A DNA stretch of 64,000 nucleotides from Merdibacter massiliensis (GTDB lineage Bacteria > Bacillota_I > Bacilli_A > Erysipelotrichales > Erysipelotrichaceae): positions 62,001-126,000 of the forward strand of contig NZ_LT699724.1 in the NCBI RefSeq assembly GCF_900155395.1, written 5' to 3'. This document shows positions 8,393 through 17,194 of the stretch, piece by piece. The stretch's first letter is position 1. Every line of letters begins with the position of its first letter. Both the position numbers and the translations under genes were made by a program. The notes below the pieces were generated by a model. The model had not been told where the DNA came from, did not search any database, and saw only the letters and a program-made list of their open reading frames with translations.

Positions 8393-9626
8393 ATGGTGTG
8401 TGGAAGCACTTTATGAAATCTGTGATGAAAAAATATACAGCAACTTATATTTGCAACATCATCTTCATCAATTAAATGAACAAGATCGTGCGTTGGCTTC
8501 TATGATTGTCTATGGCACTTTGCAGAATCAGCGTTATGTGCGTTATCAATGGGAACATATGGTGAAACGACTGCCGGATAAAAGAATCATGTATTTATTG
8601 GATATGAGTATTTATCAGTTATTGTTTCTGGATGCGATTCCTGCGTATGCGATCATTCATGAAGCAGTGGAGCTGAGCAAGCAGGTGCAGCCTAAGGCAA
8701 AGGGATTGGTCAATGGTGTCTTGCGCCGTTTTCAACGAGAAGGAGAGCGAAAACTGCCTAAAGATGAATGGAAGGCCATTTCTCTGCGGGCAAGTCTTCC
8801 AGAGTGGATCGTACAAATGTGGAAGAGCCAGTACGGGGAAGAGGCTTGCAAAAAGATATGTGAAAGCATCAACCAGATTCATCCGCAATGTGTTCGAGTC
8901 AATGTAATGAAAACAAGCAGAGAGAAATTGATGGAAACAGGGAAGTATCGTTGCGGCTGTTTGAGCAAAGACGCTTTGTATTTGGAAAAAGGCAATGCGG
9001 CAGAAAGTGAAGAGTATAAAAAAGGGGATATTTCTATCCAAAGCGAAGCAAGCCAGATGGTTGCTTTATGGATGGATCCTCAGCCAAATGAGAGAATATT
9101 GGATGTGTGCAGTGCTCCAGGATCAAAAGCGGCGCATATGGCAGAACATATGCACAATCAAGGTTTGATCGTATGTGGCGATATTCATCCGCACCGTGTT
9201 GAATTGATCAAACAAGGGGCAAAGCGCCTATCCCTTTCTATCTTGGATGCACATGTGATGGATGCTACAAAGCTGGAAGAAGTTGCTGATGCGGCTTTTG
9301 ACGGGGTCTTATGCGATGTGCCATGTACCGGTTATGGTGTGATGGGACGAAAAAGTGATATCAAAACACATTTAAATCCTTCTGCGATGGATACATTGAT
9401 TCCCCTGCAATATGCAATTTTGTGTTGTGCAAGTAAAAAAGTACGTCCAAATGGACGGTTGATCTATTCGACATGCACATTGAATAAAAAAGAAAATGAA
9501 AAACAAGTCATGCGCTTTTTAAAGGAACATCCCTCTTTCCTATTGCAGAAAGAACAAACTATTTTTCCATATGAACATGGAACGGATGGTTTTTATATTG
9601 CGTTGCTTTTAAAAAAGGAAGAATAA
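8379..9626 (+). CDS. rsmB: 16S rRNA (cytosine-967 C5)-methyltransferase
   Basis: The 415-residue protein combines an N-terminal NusB-like RNA-binding domain (about residues 1-125) with a C-terminal SAM-dependent RNA m5C methylase. The SAM motif is ILDVCSAPGSKAAHMAE near residue 241, and the two catalytic cysteines lie in CDVPCTGYGVMGRKSD (near 310) and IYSTCTLNKKENE (near 365). The family methylates C967 of 16S rRNA. Its ATG at 8379 overlaps the PAP2 gene, with GTGGAGGAATC as ribosome site. Confidence 0.95.
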   Translation: MNVRKWCVEALYEICDEKIYSNLYLQHHLHQLNEQDRALASMIVYGTLQNQRYVRYQWEHMVKRLPDKRIMYLLDMSIYQLLFLDAIPAYAIIHEAVELSKQVQPKAKGLVNGVLRRFQREGERKLPKDEWKAISLRASLPEWIVQMWKSQYGEEACKKICESINQIHPQCVRVNVMKTSREKLMETGKYRCGCLSKDALYLEKGNAAESEEYKKGDISIQSEASQMVALWMDPQPNERILDVCSAPGSKAAHMAEHMHNQGLIVCGDIHPHRVELIKQGAKRLSLSILDAHVMDATKLEEVADAAFDGVLCDVPCTGYGVMGRKSDIKTHLNPSAMDTLIPLQYAILCCASKKVRPNGRLIYSTCTLNKKENEKQVMRFLKEHPSFLLQKEQTIFPYEHGTDGFYIALLLKKEE

Positions 9627-9652
9627 ATAGTGGAACGGTCCTGTTTGTTTCT

Positions 9653-9680
9653 TTGTTTAAAGGGGAAAATGTGGTAAAAT
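9653..9680 (+). promoter_or_regulatory. Probable promoter upstream of rlmN
   Basis: TTGTTT (9653-9658) and TAAAAT (9675-9680) are 16 bases apart in the 100-base gap between rsmB and rlmN, giving this part of the cluster its own start. Confidence 0.5.
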
Positions 9681-9728
9681 AGGAACGATGTTACAAGATT
9701 GTAAATAAAGAGTAATGACGGTGAGAAA

Positions 9729-10766
9729 ATGAAAAGTTTATATGATATGAATTATGACCAAATGCAGGAATTTGCATTAGAACAAGGCTGGAAAAAATTC
9801 CGCGGACATCAGATCTTTCAGTGGTTATATCGTAACCGTGTAACGGATATTGATGAAATGAGCAATTTATCCAAAGAGACCAGAGATCGGTTAAAGGCGG
9901 AATTTGTAATTTCGCCTTTGCAATTACGTGATAAGCAAGTCGCAAAAGACGGGACAACCAAATTTTTGTTTGCTTTAGAAGATGGCGCTTTGATTGAAAG
10001 TGTTTTGATGCTGTTTGATTATGGGAAAAGTGTTTGCGTTACCTCACAGGTAGGCTGCAATATGGGATGTGCCTTTTGCGCAAGCGGATTAACAAAAAAG
10101 CAGCGAAATCTGACAAGCGGAGAAATGGTTGCACAGGTACTTTATATTCAAAGAGAATTGGATCAGCAAGGGGATCGCGTGAGCCACATTGTTGTGATGG
10201 GGACTGGTGAGCCTTTTGATAATTATGAAGAGGTCATGAATTTTTTAGCAACTGTTAATCATGATCGCGGATTGGGTATTGGTGCCCGCCATATTACGAT
10301 ATCTACTTGTGGAATTGTTCCTAGAATCTTAGAATTTTCAAAGGAACATACGCAGTATAATTTGGCGGTTTCTTTACATGCCCCCAATGATGAACTTAGG
10401 AATCGATTGATGCCGATCAATCATGCCTATCCATTAGCTGAATTGATGGAGGCGCTGGATCAGTACGGCTCTGAAAATAACCGGCGATTAACTTTTGAAT
10501 ATATATTATTGAAAGGAATCAATGATCAGCCTGTACATGCAAAACAATTAGCAAAATTAATTGGCAAACGAAATGCATATATCAATTTGATTCCTTATAA
10601 TGCGGTAGATGAAAATGGTTTTCAAGGTGTAGATCATGCTTCGGCGATGGTCTTTTACGATCAGTTGATGAAATTGGGAGTTCGCTGTACCATTCGCAAA
10701 GAGCATGGCGGTGACATTGATGCGGCATGTGGACAGCTGCGTGTCAAACATCTGCAGAAGAGGTGA
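9729..10766 (+). CDS. rlmN: 23S rRNA (A2503-C2)/tRNA (A37-C2) methyltransferase
   Basis: A 345-residue radical-SAM enzyme that methylates C2 of A2503 in 23S rRNA and A37 in some tRNAs. The radical-SAM cluster motif CNMGCAFCASG (C-x3-C-x2-C) is near residue 110, and the GTGEPFDN and ISTCGIVPRI elements are present. The mechanistic C-terminal Cys is visible in DAACGQLRVKH near residue 336. Length is typical. The start follows GACGGTGAGAAA. Confidence 0.95.
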   Translation: MKSLYDMNYDQMQEFALEQGWKKFRGHQIFQWLYRNRVTDIDEMSNLSKETRDRLKAEFVISPLQLRDKQVAKDGTTKFLFALEDGALIESVLMLFDYGKSVCVTSQVGCNMGCAFCASGLTKKQRNLTSGEMVAQVLYIQRELDQQGDRVSHIVVMGTGEPFDNYEEVMNFLATVNHDRGLGIGARHITISTCGIVPRILEFSKEHTQYNLAVSLHAPNDELRNRLMPINHAYPLAELMEALDQYGSENNRRLTFEYILLKGINDQPVHAKQLAKLIGKRNAYINLIPYNAVDENGFQGVDHASAMVFYDQLMKLGVRCTIRKEHGGDIDAACGQLRVKHLQKR

Positions 10767-10770
10767 GACG

Positions 10771-11520
10771 ATGGATTATTATGGAGCAAGCGATAAAGGT
10801 CTTAAAAGAAAAATAAATGAAGATTCCTATTGCTGCATGTTAAATAAAAATGGGGATTTTTTTGCTTGTGTGTGTGACGGGATAGGCGGTGCTGCTGCTG
10901 GTGAAGTTGCCAGCAAGATGGCAGTTATTTATCTGCAGGAATGTTTTCAAAAAGCAATGCCATTCAAAAGTGAACCAGAAATCGTTGACTGGATCAAACA
11001 TGTAGTGGAAGAAGCAAATGATCAGGTGTTTACAGCTGCTATGCGAAGTGTCAAACAAAGGGGCATGGGAACGACCTGTGTTGGAATCTTGTGCAGTAAC
11101 GATCGTACATTTGTCTTTAATGTAGGGGATTCACGTGTATATGCACTTTATGAAGATTCTTTCTTAGCAATGACAGAAGATCATTCCTATATTGCAGATC
11201 TGGTAAAAAGTGGATCCATTACTTTGGAGGAAGCAAAAGTACATCCGGCACGCAATATGTTAACAAACGCATTGGGAGTATGGGATCATATAAAGATTGA
11301 TATTCATAAAATACGGGAGGATTATCAAAATTTATTGATCTGCAGTGATGGCCTGCATGGTTATGTCAGTGAAGATACCATTCAAAGTATTCTGTCTGAT
11401 CAAAATAAGTCAAGTGAAGAAAAAGTAACGATGTTGATTCAAATTGCCAATGATATGGGTGGTTATGACAATGTGACCGCTATCCTTGTACAGAAGGAAG
11501 CTGGTGAAGCCCATGGATAA
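10771..11520 (+). CDS. prpC: PP2C-family protein serine/threonine phosphatase
   Basis: The 249-residue protein is the partner phosphatase of PrkC. PP2C motifs are in order: GLKRKINEDSY (metal Asp), ACVCDGIGGAAAGE (DGxGG), NVGDSRVYAL, EDHSYIADLVKSG, LICSDGLHGYVSE and GGYDNVTAIL. It dephosphorylates Ser/Thr-phosphorylated proteins with Mn/Mg. ATG 10771 follows AGAGGTGAGACG, and 22 upstream in-frame codons overlapping rlmN are discounted. The 3' end overlaps prkC by eight bases. Confidence 0.95.
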   Translation: MDYYGASDKGLKRKINEDSYCCMLNKNGDFFACVCDGIGGAAAGEVASKMAVIYLQECFQKAMPFKSEPEIVDWIKHVVEEANDQVFTAAMRSVKQRGMGTTCVGILCSNDRTFVFNVGDSRVYALYEDSFLAMTEDHSYIADLVKSGSITLEEAKVHPARNMLTNALGVWDHIKIDIHKIREDYQNLLICSDGLHGYVSEDTIQSILSDQNKSSEEKVTMLIQIANDMGGYDNVTAILVQKEAGEAHG

Positions 11521-13174
11521 GTTAATAGCGAACCGCTACTTGCTTGTTACCAATATTGGACAGGGAGGTATGGCTGACGTTTACAAGGCAATTGATACGA
11601 TCTTAAATCGTGAGGTTGCCATCAAGATCTTACGCGGGGAATTATCCCATGATCCTATGACCTTGCTTCGTTTTCAACGGGAAGCCAGTGCGGCCAGCAA
11701 ACTGTCGCATCCAAATGTCGTTGATGTATATGATGTAGGAGAAAGTGAAGGCCGGCATTATATCGTGATGGAATATGTCCGCGGCCGTACCTTAAAACAA
11801 TTAATTACACAGCGCGGGGCATTGAATTTGGATGAAGCGATCGATATCATGATGCAGTTAGCCAGTGCCATTTCATTAGCCCATGAAAAACATATCATTC
11901 ATCGGGATATCAAACCGCAAAACGTACTGGTGAAAGATGATGGAACCGTCAAGATCACAGATTTTGGAATTGCTGTTGCCCATGATTCGGTTCAGTTAAC
12001 CCAAAATCATACGGTAATGGGAAGCGCACATTATCTAGCTCCAGAAACTACCAAAGGAGAGGCGCCTACCACTGCTGTAGATATTTACGCACTAGGTATC
12101 GTATTTTATGAGTTGTTAAGCGGGAAAGTTCCATTCAATGGAAATACACCGACGGAAATCGCAATCAAGCATTTGCGTGAACCAATGCCATATATTCGAG
12201 ATTTTAATCCTTTAATTCCCCAATCAGTAGAAAATATCATTTTGAAAGCAACGGCCAAGCGTGTAGAACAGCGTTATGCTAGTGTGGATGATATGATTGA
12301 TGATCTTGCACATTGTCAAATGCCGCAATATGCAAATGTGTCTCGCATTCAATTGGAAAATGATCCAATCCTGTCAGTAAAGGTAGAAGATGGACATTTA
12401 CAGGTAGAACAGCAGAAATCAAGAAAGAAAAAACGTAAATGGATCTTGGCAATAGGTACTGCTATCTTTTCGTTGGTAGTGGTCTCGATAGTGGCCTTGT
12501 TTGCGACTGGAGTCCTTTCATTCAATGGCTGGTTAGGAACACCGATTCCAAAAGTTGTCGGTTTATCCAGCGAAAATGCAATTGCTCTTTTGGAGGAAGC
12601 CGGCTTTGATCGCAATCAGATCACAATCGAGGAAGTATTGGATGAAACAGTCGAAAAAGGAAATGTCAGCAGTGTGGATCCAGAAGAAAATAAACGAGCA
12701 GGGAAAAATGATACGATCATTTTAAAAGTTTCCAGAGGAGGTTATTTCACAGTAGAAAACTATGTAGGGATGACCTTGCCGGAACTTAGAGAAATTTTTT
12801 CAAGCAATCATGTCAATATTCGAATTCAACAAAGTGAAGTGCCGCGTTCTGATGTAACAAAAGGAACAATTTTATCACAAAGCATACCAGTCGGAGAGAA
12901 AATTGATCCATTAGCAGATAATGAAATTTCATTAACTATTGCATCTTCTCCAAGTTTTACGATTCCATCGAATATTATCGGAATGGATCTGCAAGAAGCG
13001 AAAAATCTGTTAAGCGGCTATGGCGCAGCTGTGGTCACAAGCCGGATCAGTGAAGATACTCTAAACGAAGAAGAAAAGCTTGGGTCAGGTGTTGTCGTTC
13101 GCTGCGATCCAAGTCCAAATAAAACCTATACACAGGAGGGAACAGACAGCTATATTGTGCTGTATTATTATTAA
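11513..13174 (+). CDS. prkC: PASTA-domain serine/threonine protein kinase
   Basis: This 553-residue kinase senses cell-wall muropeptides and phosphorylates proteins that control growth, division and germination in Gram-positive bacteria. The cytosolic kinase domain (about residues 9-270) has GQGGMADVYKA (P-loop), IKIL (catalytic Lys), HRDIKPQNVLV and DFGIAVA. A single membrane span lies near 318-342. Three extracellular PASTA repeats follow, beginning at IPKVVGLSSENAI, FTVENYVGMTLPE and FTIPSNIIGMDLQE. ATG 11513 lies in the prpC stop overlap (ATGGATAA); upstream TTG 11486 would add nine residues. Confidence 0.95.
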   Translation: MDKLIANRYLLVTNIGQGGMADVYKAIDTILNREVAIKILRGELSHDPMTLLRFQREASAASKLSHPNVVDVYDVGESEGRHYIVMEYVRGRTLKQLITQRGALNLDEAIDIMMQLASAISLAHEKHIIHRDIKPQNVLVKDDGTVKITDFGIAVAHDSVQLTQNHTVMGSAHYLAPETTKGEAPTTAVDIYALGIVFYELLSGKVPFNGNTPTEIAIKHLREPMPYIRDFNPLIPQSVENIILKATAKRVEQRYASVDDMIDDLAHCQMPQYANVSRIQLENDPILSVKVEDGHLQVEQQKSRKKKRKWILAIGTAIFSLVVVSIVALFATGVLSFNGWLGTPIPKVVGLSSENAIALLEEAGFDRNQITIEEVLDETVEKGNVSSVDPEENKRAGKNDTIILKVSRGGYFTVENYVGMTLPELREIFSSNHVNIRIQQSEVPRSDVTKGTILSQSIPVGEKIDPLADNEISLTIASSPSFTIPSNIIGMDLQEAKNLLSGYGAAVVTSRISEDTLNEEEKLGSGVVVRCDPSPNKTYTQEGTDSYIVLYYY

Positions 13175-13176
13175 AT

Positions 13177-14043
13177 ATGGAACGAGGAAAAATTATCAAA
13201 ATCATATCGAACCAATATGATGTCCGCTTAGATAACGGAGAAACGTTACGTTGTATCGCGATGGGAAAGCTTCGCAAACAACGATCACCTATCGTAGGAG
13301 ATTTTGTTGAAGTAGAGCGATTCGATTCATCGAATGGCATACAAAAAATATTGCCTCGCCGCAATGAATTGCGTCGCCCGGCAATTGCGAATGTAGATCA
13401 GGCAATAATCGTGATGTCTACAAAGATTCCAGATTATTCAACGGTATTGATCGATCGCTTGATCTTTCAAATATGTTATGCTGGTATTCAGCCGATCCTT
13501 TGTGTTACAAAGATGGATCTGATCGATGATGATTCGTGGATCCATCATTCTATTCAAGAGTACAGGGATAGTGGATATACTGTTGTTGAAAGTGGCAATG
13601 GGTATGATGAGGAACAATTGACATCTCTTTTGAAAGGAAAAATTTCTGTATTGACAGGGCAATCGGGTGCCGGTAAAAGCTCCTTGTTGAATCGAATCGA
13701 ACCGAGTTTTCATCTTCGAACTCAACAAACAAGCAAGGCATTGGGAAGAGGCAAGCATACGACGAGACATTGTGAGCTGCATCCTGTTGCAGGAGGCTGG
13801 GTTGCGGATACCCCAGGTTTTTCTTCGTTAGATTTCCAATATATGTCTATTGCAGCGTTAGCAAACTGTATTTTGGATTTTCAACCTTATTTAGGCCAGT
13901 GTCGTTTTAAAGACTGCGTACATCTAAAAGAACCGGGTTGTGCAATCAAACAAGCGGTAGATGAAGGAAAAATAAATAAAGAGCGCTATCGTCATTATGC
14001 AGAAATTGCACAGCAGATTCAAGATGCACCAAGTCGTTATTGA
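13177..14043 (+). CDS. rsgA: Ribosome small-subunit-dependent GTPase A
   Basis: A 288-residue circularly permuted GTPase that checks late maturation of the 30S subunit. It has an N-terminal OB fold, then the G motifs in permuted order: TKMDLID (G4) near residue 110, GQSGAGKSSLLN (G1) near 160, and DTPGFSSLD (G3) near 209. The C-terminal zinc finger is CRFKDCVHLKEPGC. It starts two bases after prkC, as in many Firmicutes. Confidence 0.95.
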   Translation: MERGKIIKIISNQYDVRLDNGETLRCIAMGKLRKQRSPIVGDFVEVERFDSSNGIQKILPRRNELRRPAIANVDQAIIVMSTKIPDYSTVLIDRLIFQICYAGIQPILCVTKMDLIDDDSWIHHSIQEYRDSGYTVVESGNGYDEEQLTSLLKGKISVLTGQSGAGKSSLLNRIEPSFHLRTQQTSKALGRGKHTTRHCELHPVAGGWVADTPGFSSLDFQYMSIAALANCILDFQPYLGQCRFKDCVHLKEPGCAIKQAVDEGKINKERYRHYAEIAQQIQDAPSRY

Positions 14044-14058
14044 AAGGGAGGAGTTTTG

Positions 14059-14721
14059 ATGAAAAAATTGATTATCTCACCATCTATTTTATCTTTGGAT
14101 TATTCAAAGACGAGTGAACAACTGAAAGAACTTGCAAACAGCAAAGCGGAATGGGTCCATTTTGATGTGATGGATGGACATTTCGTTCCAAATTTAACAT
14201 TTGGTCCGGATATGTTAAAAGGATTCAAAAAAGTATTGCCTCAGGTCATGGATGTACATATCATGGTGGAAGATGCCAAAAAATATGCGGATGTATTCAT
14301 TGATGCAGGGGCGGATGTATTGACATTTCATAGTGAAGCACTTCAAAATGATCTTTCTGCGATCTGTGATCTATGTGCACATATTCGTAGCAGAGGCGTT
14401 TTAGCCGGTGTCAGTGTGCGACCTAAAACGAGTGTGGAACCTTTGCTGCAACATTTAGATCAAATTGACGTCTTACTGATCATGTCAGTAGAACCAGGCT
14501 TTGGAGGACAGGCTTTTATGGAAGACATGCTGGAAAAAGTTCGTAGAGCCAGAGAGGTGATCGAACAAAATGGATATTCTACGCGTATTGAAATCGATGG
14601 CGGCATCAATGATAAGACTGCAGTGCTCGCAAGAAATGCGGGTTGTGATACCCTTGTTGCGGGAAGCTATGTGTTCAAACAAGATATTCAATCAGCCGTA
14701 GAGTCTTTGTTATGTCAGTGA
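14059..14721 (+). CDS. rpe: Ribulose-phosphate 3-epimerase
   Basis: The 220-residue TIM-barrel enzyme interconverts ribulose 5-phosphate and xylulose 5-phosphate in the pentose phosphate pathway. Signature segments are SPSILSLDYS, HFDVMDGHFVPNLTFGP, VDVHIMVEDA-like MDVHIMVEDA, MSVEPGFGGQAFM and IEIDGGIND. ATG 14059 follows GGGAGGAG; the TTG at 14056 is not needed. The 3' end overlaps thiN by ten bases. Confidence 0.95.
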   Translation: MKKLIISPSILSLDYSKTSEQLKELANSKAEWVHFDVMDGHFVPNLTFGPDMLKGFKKVLPQVMDVHIMVEDAKKYADVFIDAGADVLTFHSEALQNDLSAICDLCAHIRSRGVLAGVSVRPKTSVEPLLQHLDQIDVLLIMSVEPGFGGQAFMEDMLEKVRRAREVIEQNGYSTRIEIDGGINDKTAVLARNAGCDTLVAGSYVFKQDIQSAVESLLCQ

Positions 14722-15323
14722 TCTTATTGATTTCTCCATTGGCAAAAAAAATTCCTTTGATTGAAGGTGCAGATTATGCCGGTGTTGATGCTGGAGCTCT
14801 CCGCTGCATGGAACAGGGGATTTCGATGGTATTTGCTTTGGGTGATTTTGATACGGCAAAAGGAACCTATTCTTCGATTGAGAAGGAAGTAGTATGCTAT
14901 CGTTTACCTACGCGAAAAGATGAGACGGATATGGAAAGTGCTGTTTATGAAGCAATAGAGAGAAATTATGATCAGATTATTCTTTATGGCGTTTTACAGG
15001 GACGCTTTGACCATACAATGGCAAATCTGTATCTTTTGTTGCACCGATTTCCTTTCTTGATCCTGATGGATGAGAACAACCGCGTACGTGTCTTGTCAAA
15101 GGGAACGTATATCTTTCAGAAAGAGTATACGTATTTATCATTTTTGGCTTTGGAAAAAAGTTGCATGAGTGAAGAAGGGGTTTCTTACCCTTTAGATCAT
15201 AAACAAATAGATACTTCAGACATATTCACGGTATCAAATGAAATCATAGGAACTCAGGCAGTTATCACCCTTCATGAAGGTCGTGTATTGATGATAGAAG
15301 CAAATGATAACGAATCACTTTGA
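14712..15323 (+). CDS. thiN: Thiamine diphosphokinase
   Basis: This 203-residue protein transfers pyrophosphate from ATP to thiamine, giving thiamine diphosphate. Recognised segments are GADYAGVDAGALRCMEQG, ALGDFDTAKG (the GDFDS-type motif), LPTRKDETDMESAVYEA (metal and ATP binding) and LYGVLQGRFDHTMANLYLL. It closes the rsgA-rpe-thiN block, a common Firmicute arrangement, and is followed directly by a terminator. Confidence 0.9.
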   Translation: MSVILLISPLAKKIPLIEGADYAGVDAGALRCMEQGISMVFALGDFDTAKGTYSSIEKEVVCYRLPTRKDETDMESAVYEAIERNYDQIILYGVLQGRFDHTMANLYLLLHRFPFLILMDENNRVRVLSKGTYIFQKEYTYLSFLALEKSCMSEEGVSYPLDHKQIDTSDIFTVSNEIIGTQAVITLHEGRVLMIEANDNESL

Positions 15324-15353
15324 AAAAAGTCATTGGCGAGAGATGACTTTTTT
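15323..15353 (+). terminator. Terminator after thiN
   Basis: AAAAAAGTCAT (15323-15333) pairs with ATGACTTTTTT (15342-15352) over an eight-base loop. Confidence 0.85.
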
Positions 15354-15436
15354 CAAAATGGAAGATGGCCTCCCTGTTTCTTTACAATTAATGGAAAGTA
15401 TGTTTAAATTAAGTGGGATTTGAAAGAGGTGAAAGC

Positions 15437-16762
15437 ATGACCAGTTTTAATAAGAACCTTATTTTTTATTTTTTGGTTGGTGTTGTGCTGGAAATTACTG
15501 GCGTGCTTTCTATATGGATCAAAAGCTCCTTGGTATCGCTAGTTATGGTCTTATTGGGGATTGCCCTTTTTGTCAGCGGTGGAATTCAGTTGATCCGCTT
15601 TTTTTTACCGAAAGTTCATCATCATGGAGATTTTAACTCCATTCTGCGATCAATACTTAGTATCATTGCGTCAATCATTTTGATTTGGTATCAAGGAATC
15701 CCGCAATGGCTGATGGTCGTGCTGTTTGGTTGCTATATGTTATTGTACGCTACAGCTTGTATGGTACAATGGTGGCTATATCGGGAAGATCGTGTGCGCG
15801 GGCGATTGTTGTTGTTTTTCACTGCTCTGACACTATATGTGGTGGGAGGCATCTTTTTATTGTCACCGCAATTAACGATGGATGATATGTTGATTTTATT
15901 TGGAATTTACTTTATTTTGCTGGGATTGACTTATTTTCGAGATGGATTTGATTCTCTTTCAAGCAAAACGAGAAACCGGATGACACGAAAGATCCGCATC
16001 ACATTGCCTGCCATCGTTTGCGCAGTCATTCCTGCAAAAACATTAAATGATATCAACGCGTATCTAAAAGAAAATGAAGAATTTGAAGAAGATGATTATC
16101 AAGAAGCTGGCAATCCGGATCTAGAAGTGTATGTCCATGTTACGGATAATGGATTTGGCTTGTTGGGACATGTAGATATTGGCTTTGAAGGGATGATCAT
16201 ATCTTATGGGAACTATGATACAGAAAGTTATCGATTAAATAGTATTATAGGGGACGGTGTTTTTTTTCTTTCACCAATTGCTTCGACGGTCGAAAATTAC
16301 CTGTCTGTAGAAAAGAACAATTTATTTGTATATGGTTTGCGGCTGACTGAAGAACAAAAAGCAGATATTCGTCAAGCAATCAATCGGATCATCGAAAAGG
16401 GTTATCGCTGGTTGACGAAAATTGAAAGGGAAAATGGTTTTTCTCATCCGAAAGATTATCAAGAAGACTATCCTTCCAGACTTGTTTACAAGACAGGTGC
16501 TAAATTTTATAAATTTCGGGAAGGGCGGTTTAAAACCTATTTTGCTTTAGGATCCAATTGTGTATTATTGGCGGATTCGATCATTGGGCGTCTGGGGACG
16601 GATGTGCTCAGCATGCGCGGATTGATCACACCAGGTACGTATTTAGATTATTTAGATAAAGAGTATCATAAAAAAGGAAGCATCGTTATCACGCGCCAGT
16701 TTTATCCTTGTCACGAAAGCGGTAAAGAAAACAGAGTTTTGGAAAGTATCCATCACCGATAA
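15437..16762 (+). CDS. DUF308-like membrane protein fused to a possible permuted papain-like domain
   Basis: The first ~180 residues of this 441-residue protein form six hydrophobic spans in the style of HdeD/DUF308 proteins. The soluble C-terminal ~250 residues contain GLLGHVDIGF (His near residue 245) and, about 130 residues later, ALGSNCVLLADSIIG (Cys near 375) followed by GLITPGTYLDYL. His before an Asn-Cys pair is the order of the permuted NlpC/P60 (YiiX/LRAT-like) fold, so a thiol hydrolase or acyltransferase role is possible but only inferred. ATG 15437 follows GAGGTGAAAGC. Flanked by terminators, it stands alone. Confidence 0.6.
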   Translation: MTSFNKNLIFYFLVGVVLEITGVLSIWIKSSLVSLVMVLLGIALFVSGGIQLIRFFLPKVHHHGDFNSILRSILSIIASIILIWYQGIPQWLMVVLFGCYMLLYATACMVQWWLYREDRVRGRLLLFFTALTLYVVGGIFLLSPQLTMDDMLILFGIYFILLGLTYFRDGFDSLSSKTRNRMTRKIRITLPAIVCAVIPAKTLNDINAYLKENEEFEEDDYQEAGNPDLEVYVHVTDNGFGLLGHVDIGFEGMIISYGNYDTESYRLNSIIGDGVFFLSPIASTVENYLSVEKNNLFVYGLRLTEEQKADIRQAINRIIEKGYRWLTKIERENGFSHPKDYQEDYPSRLVYKTGAKFYKFREGRFKTYFALGSNCVLLADSIIGRLGTDVLSMRGLITPGTYLDYLDKEYHKKGSIVITRQFYPCHESGKENRVLESIHHR

Positions 16763-16791
16763 AAAGCACTTTTAAAAAAGTGTTTTTTTCT
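16763..16791 (+). terminator. Terminator after the DUF308 fusion gene
   Basis: AAAAGCACTTTT pairs with AAGTGTTTTTTT in a short A-loop hairpin ending in seven T residues. Confidence 0.75.
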
Positions 16792-16802
16792 TATCAAAAA
16801 TA

Positions 16803-16826
16803 AAAAAACAGGCATTGCCTGTTCTT
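16803..16826 (-). terminator. Terminator of rpmB
   Basis: Read on the minus strand, AACAGGC-AAT-GCCTGTT is followed by a T-run, just after the rpmB stop. Confidence 0.8.
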
Positions 16827-16837
16827 AAATGTATTTA

Positions 16838-17029
16838 CTAGATCGCGTTGTTCTTTTTCAATGTTTTCAGAGCACGGGCACTGACACGCAGCGTCTGTGG
16901 CTTTCCGTCAACAATAACCTTCACTTTCTGTAAATTTACATTCCATGTGCGGCGAGATGCACGCATTGAGTGTGAACGTCTGTTTCCTGATAAAGGGCCT
17001 TTACCAGTAATTGCACATACTTTTGACAT
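16838..17029 (-). CDS. rpmB: Large ribosomal subunit protein bL28
   Basis: The 63-residue basic protein begins [21 protein letters not shown] and carries [11 protein letters not shown], the hallmarks of bL28, a constituent of the 50S subunit. The zinc-binding CxxC pairs of some L28 forms are absent, so it is the zinc-free type. It has a strong AAAGGAGGTAAG site, a good promoter and its own terminator. Confidence 0.95.
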   Translation of the reverse strand: MSKVCAITGKGPLSGNRRSHSMRASRRTWNVNLQKVKVIVDGKPQTLRVSARALKTLKKNNAI

Positions 17030-17075
17030 ACTGCTTACCTCCTTTACGCGATATTTTTACGCAATTTGCTTATTT

Positions 17076-17104
17076 ATACTACCATTTTTGACATAAAAAA
17101 GCAA
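17076..17104 (-). promoter_or_regulatory. Promoter of rpmB
   Basis: On the minus strand TTGCTT (17104-17099) is followed after 17 bases by TAGTAT (17081-17076), about 45 bases before the rpmB start. Confidence 0.65.
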
Positions 17105-17194
17105 GCATATTCTTAAAAAAAGATTTCTAAGCAAGTGATAATAAAATTTTCATGATTCTTTTCTTTCTTTCATAAGATAAAGTGGTGAATACGA

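Noticed and set aside
7951-8409. 152-codon minus-strand frame opposite the PAP2 gene
   Set aside because: Antisense to a gene with clear PAP2 motifs; no independent support.
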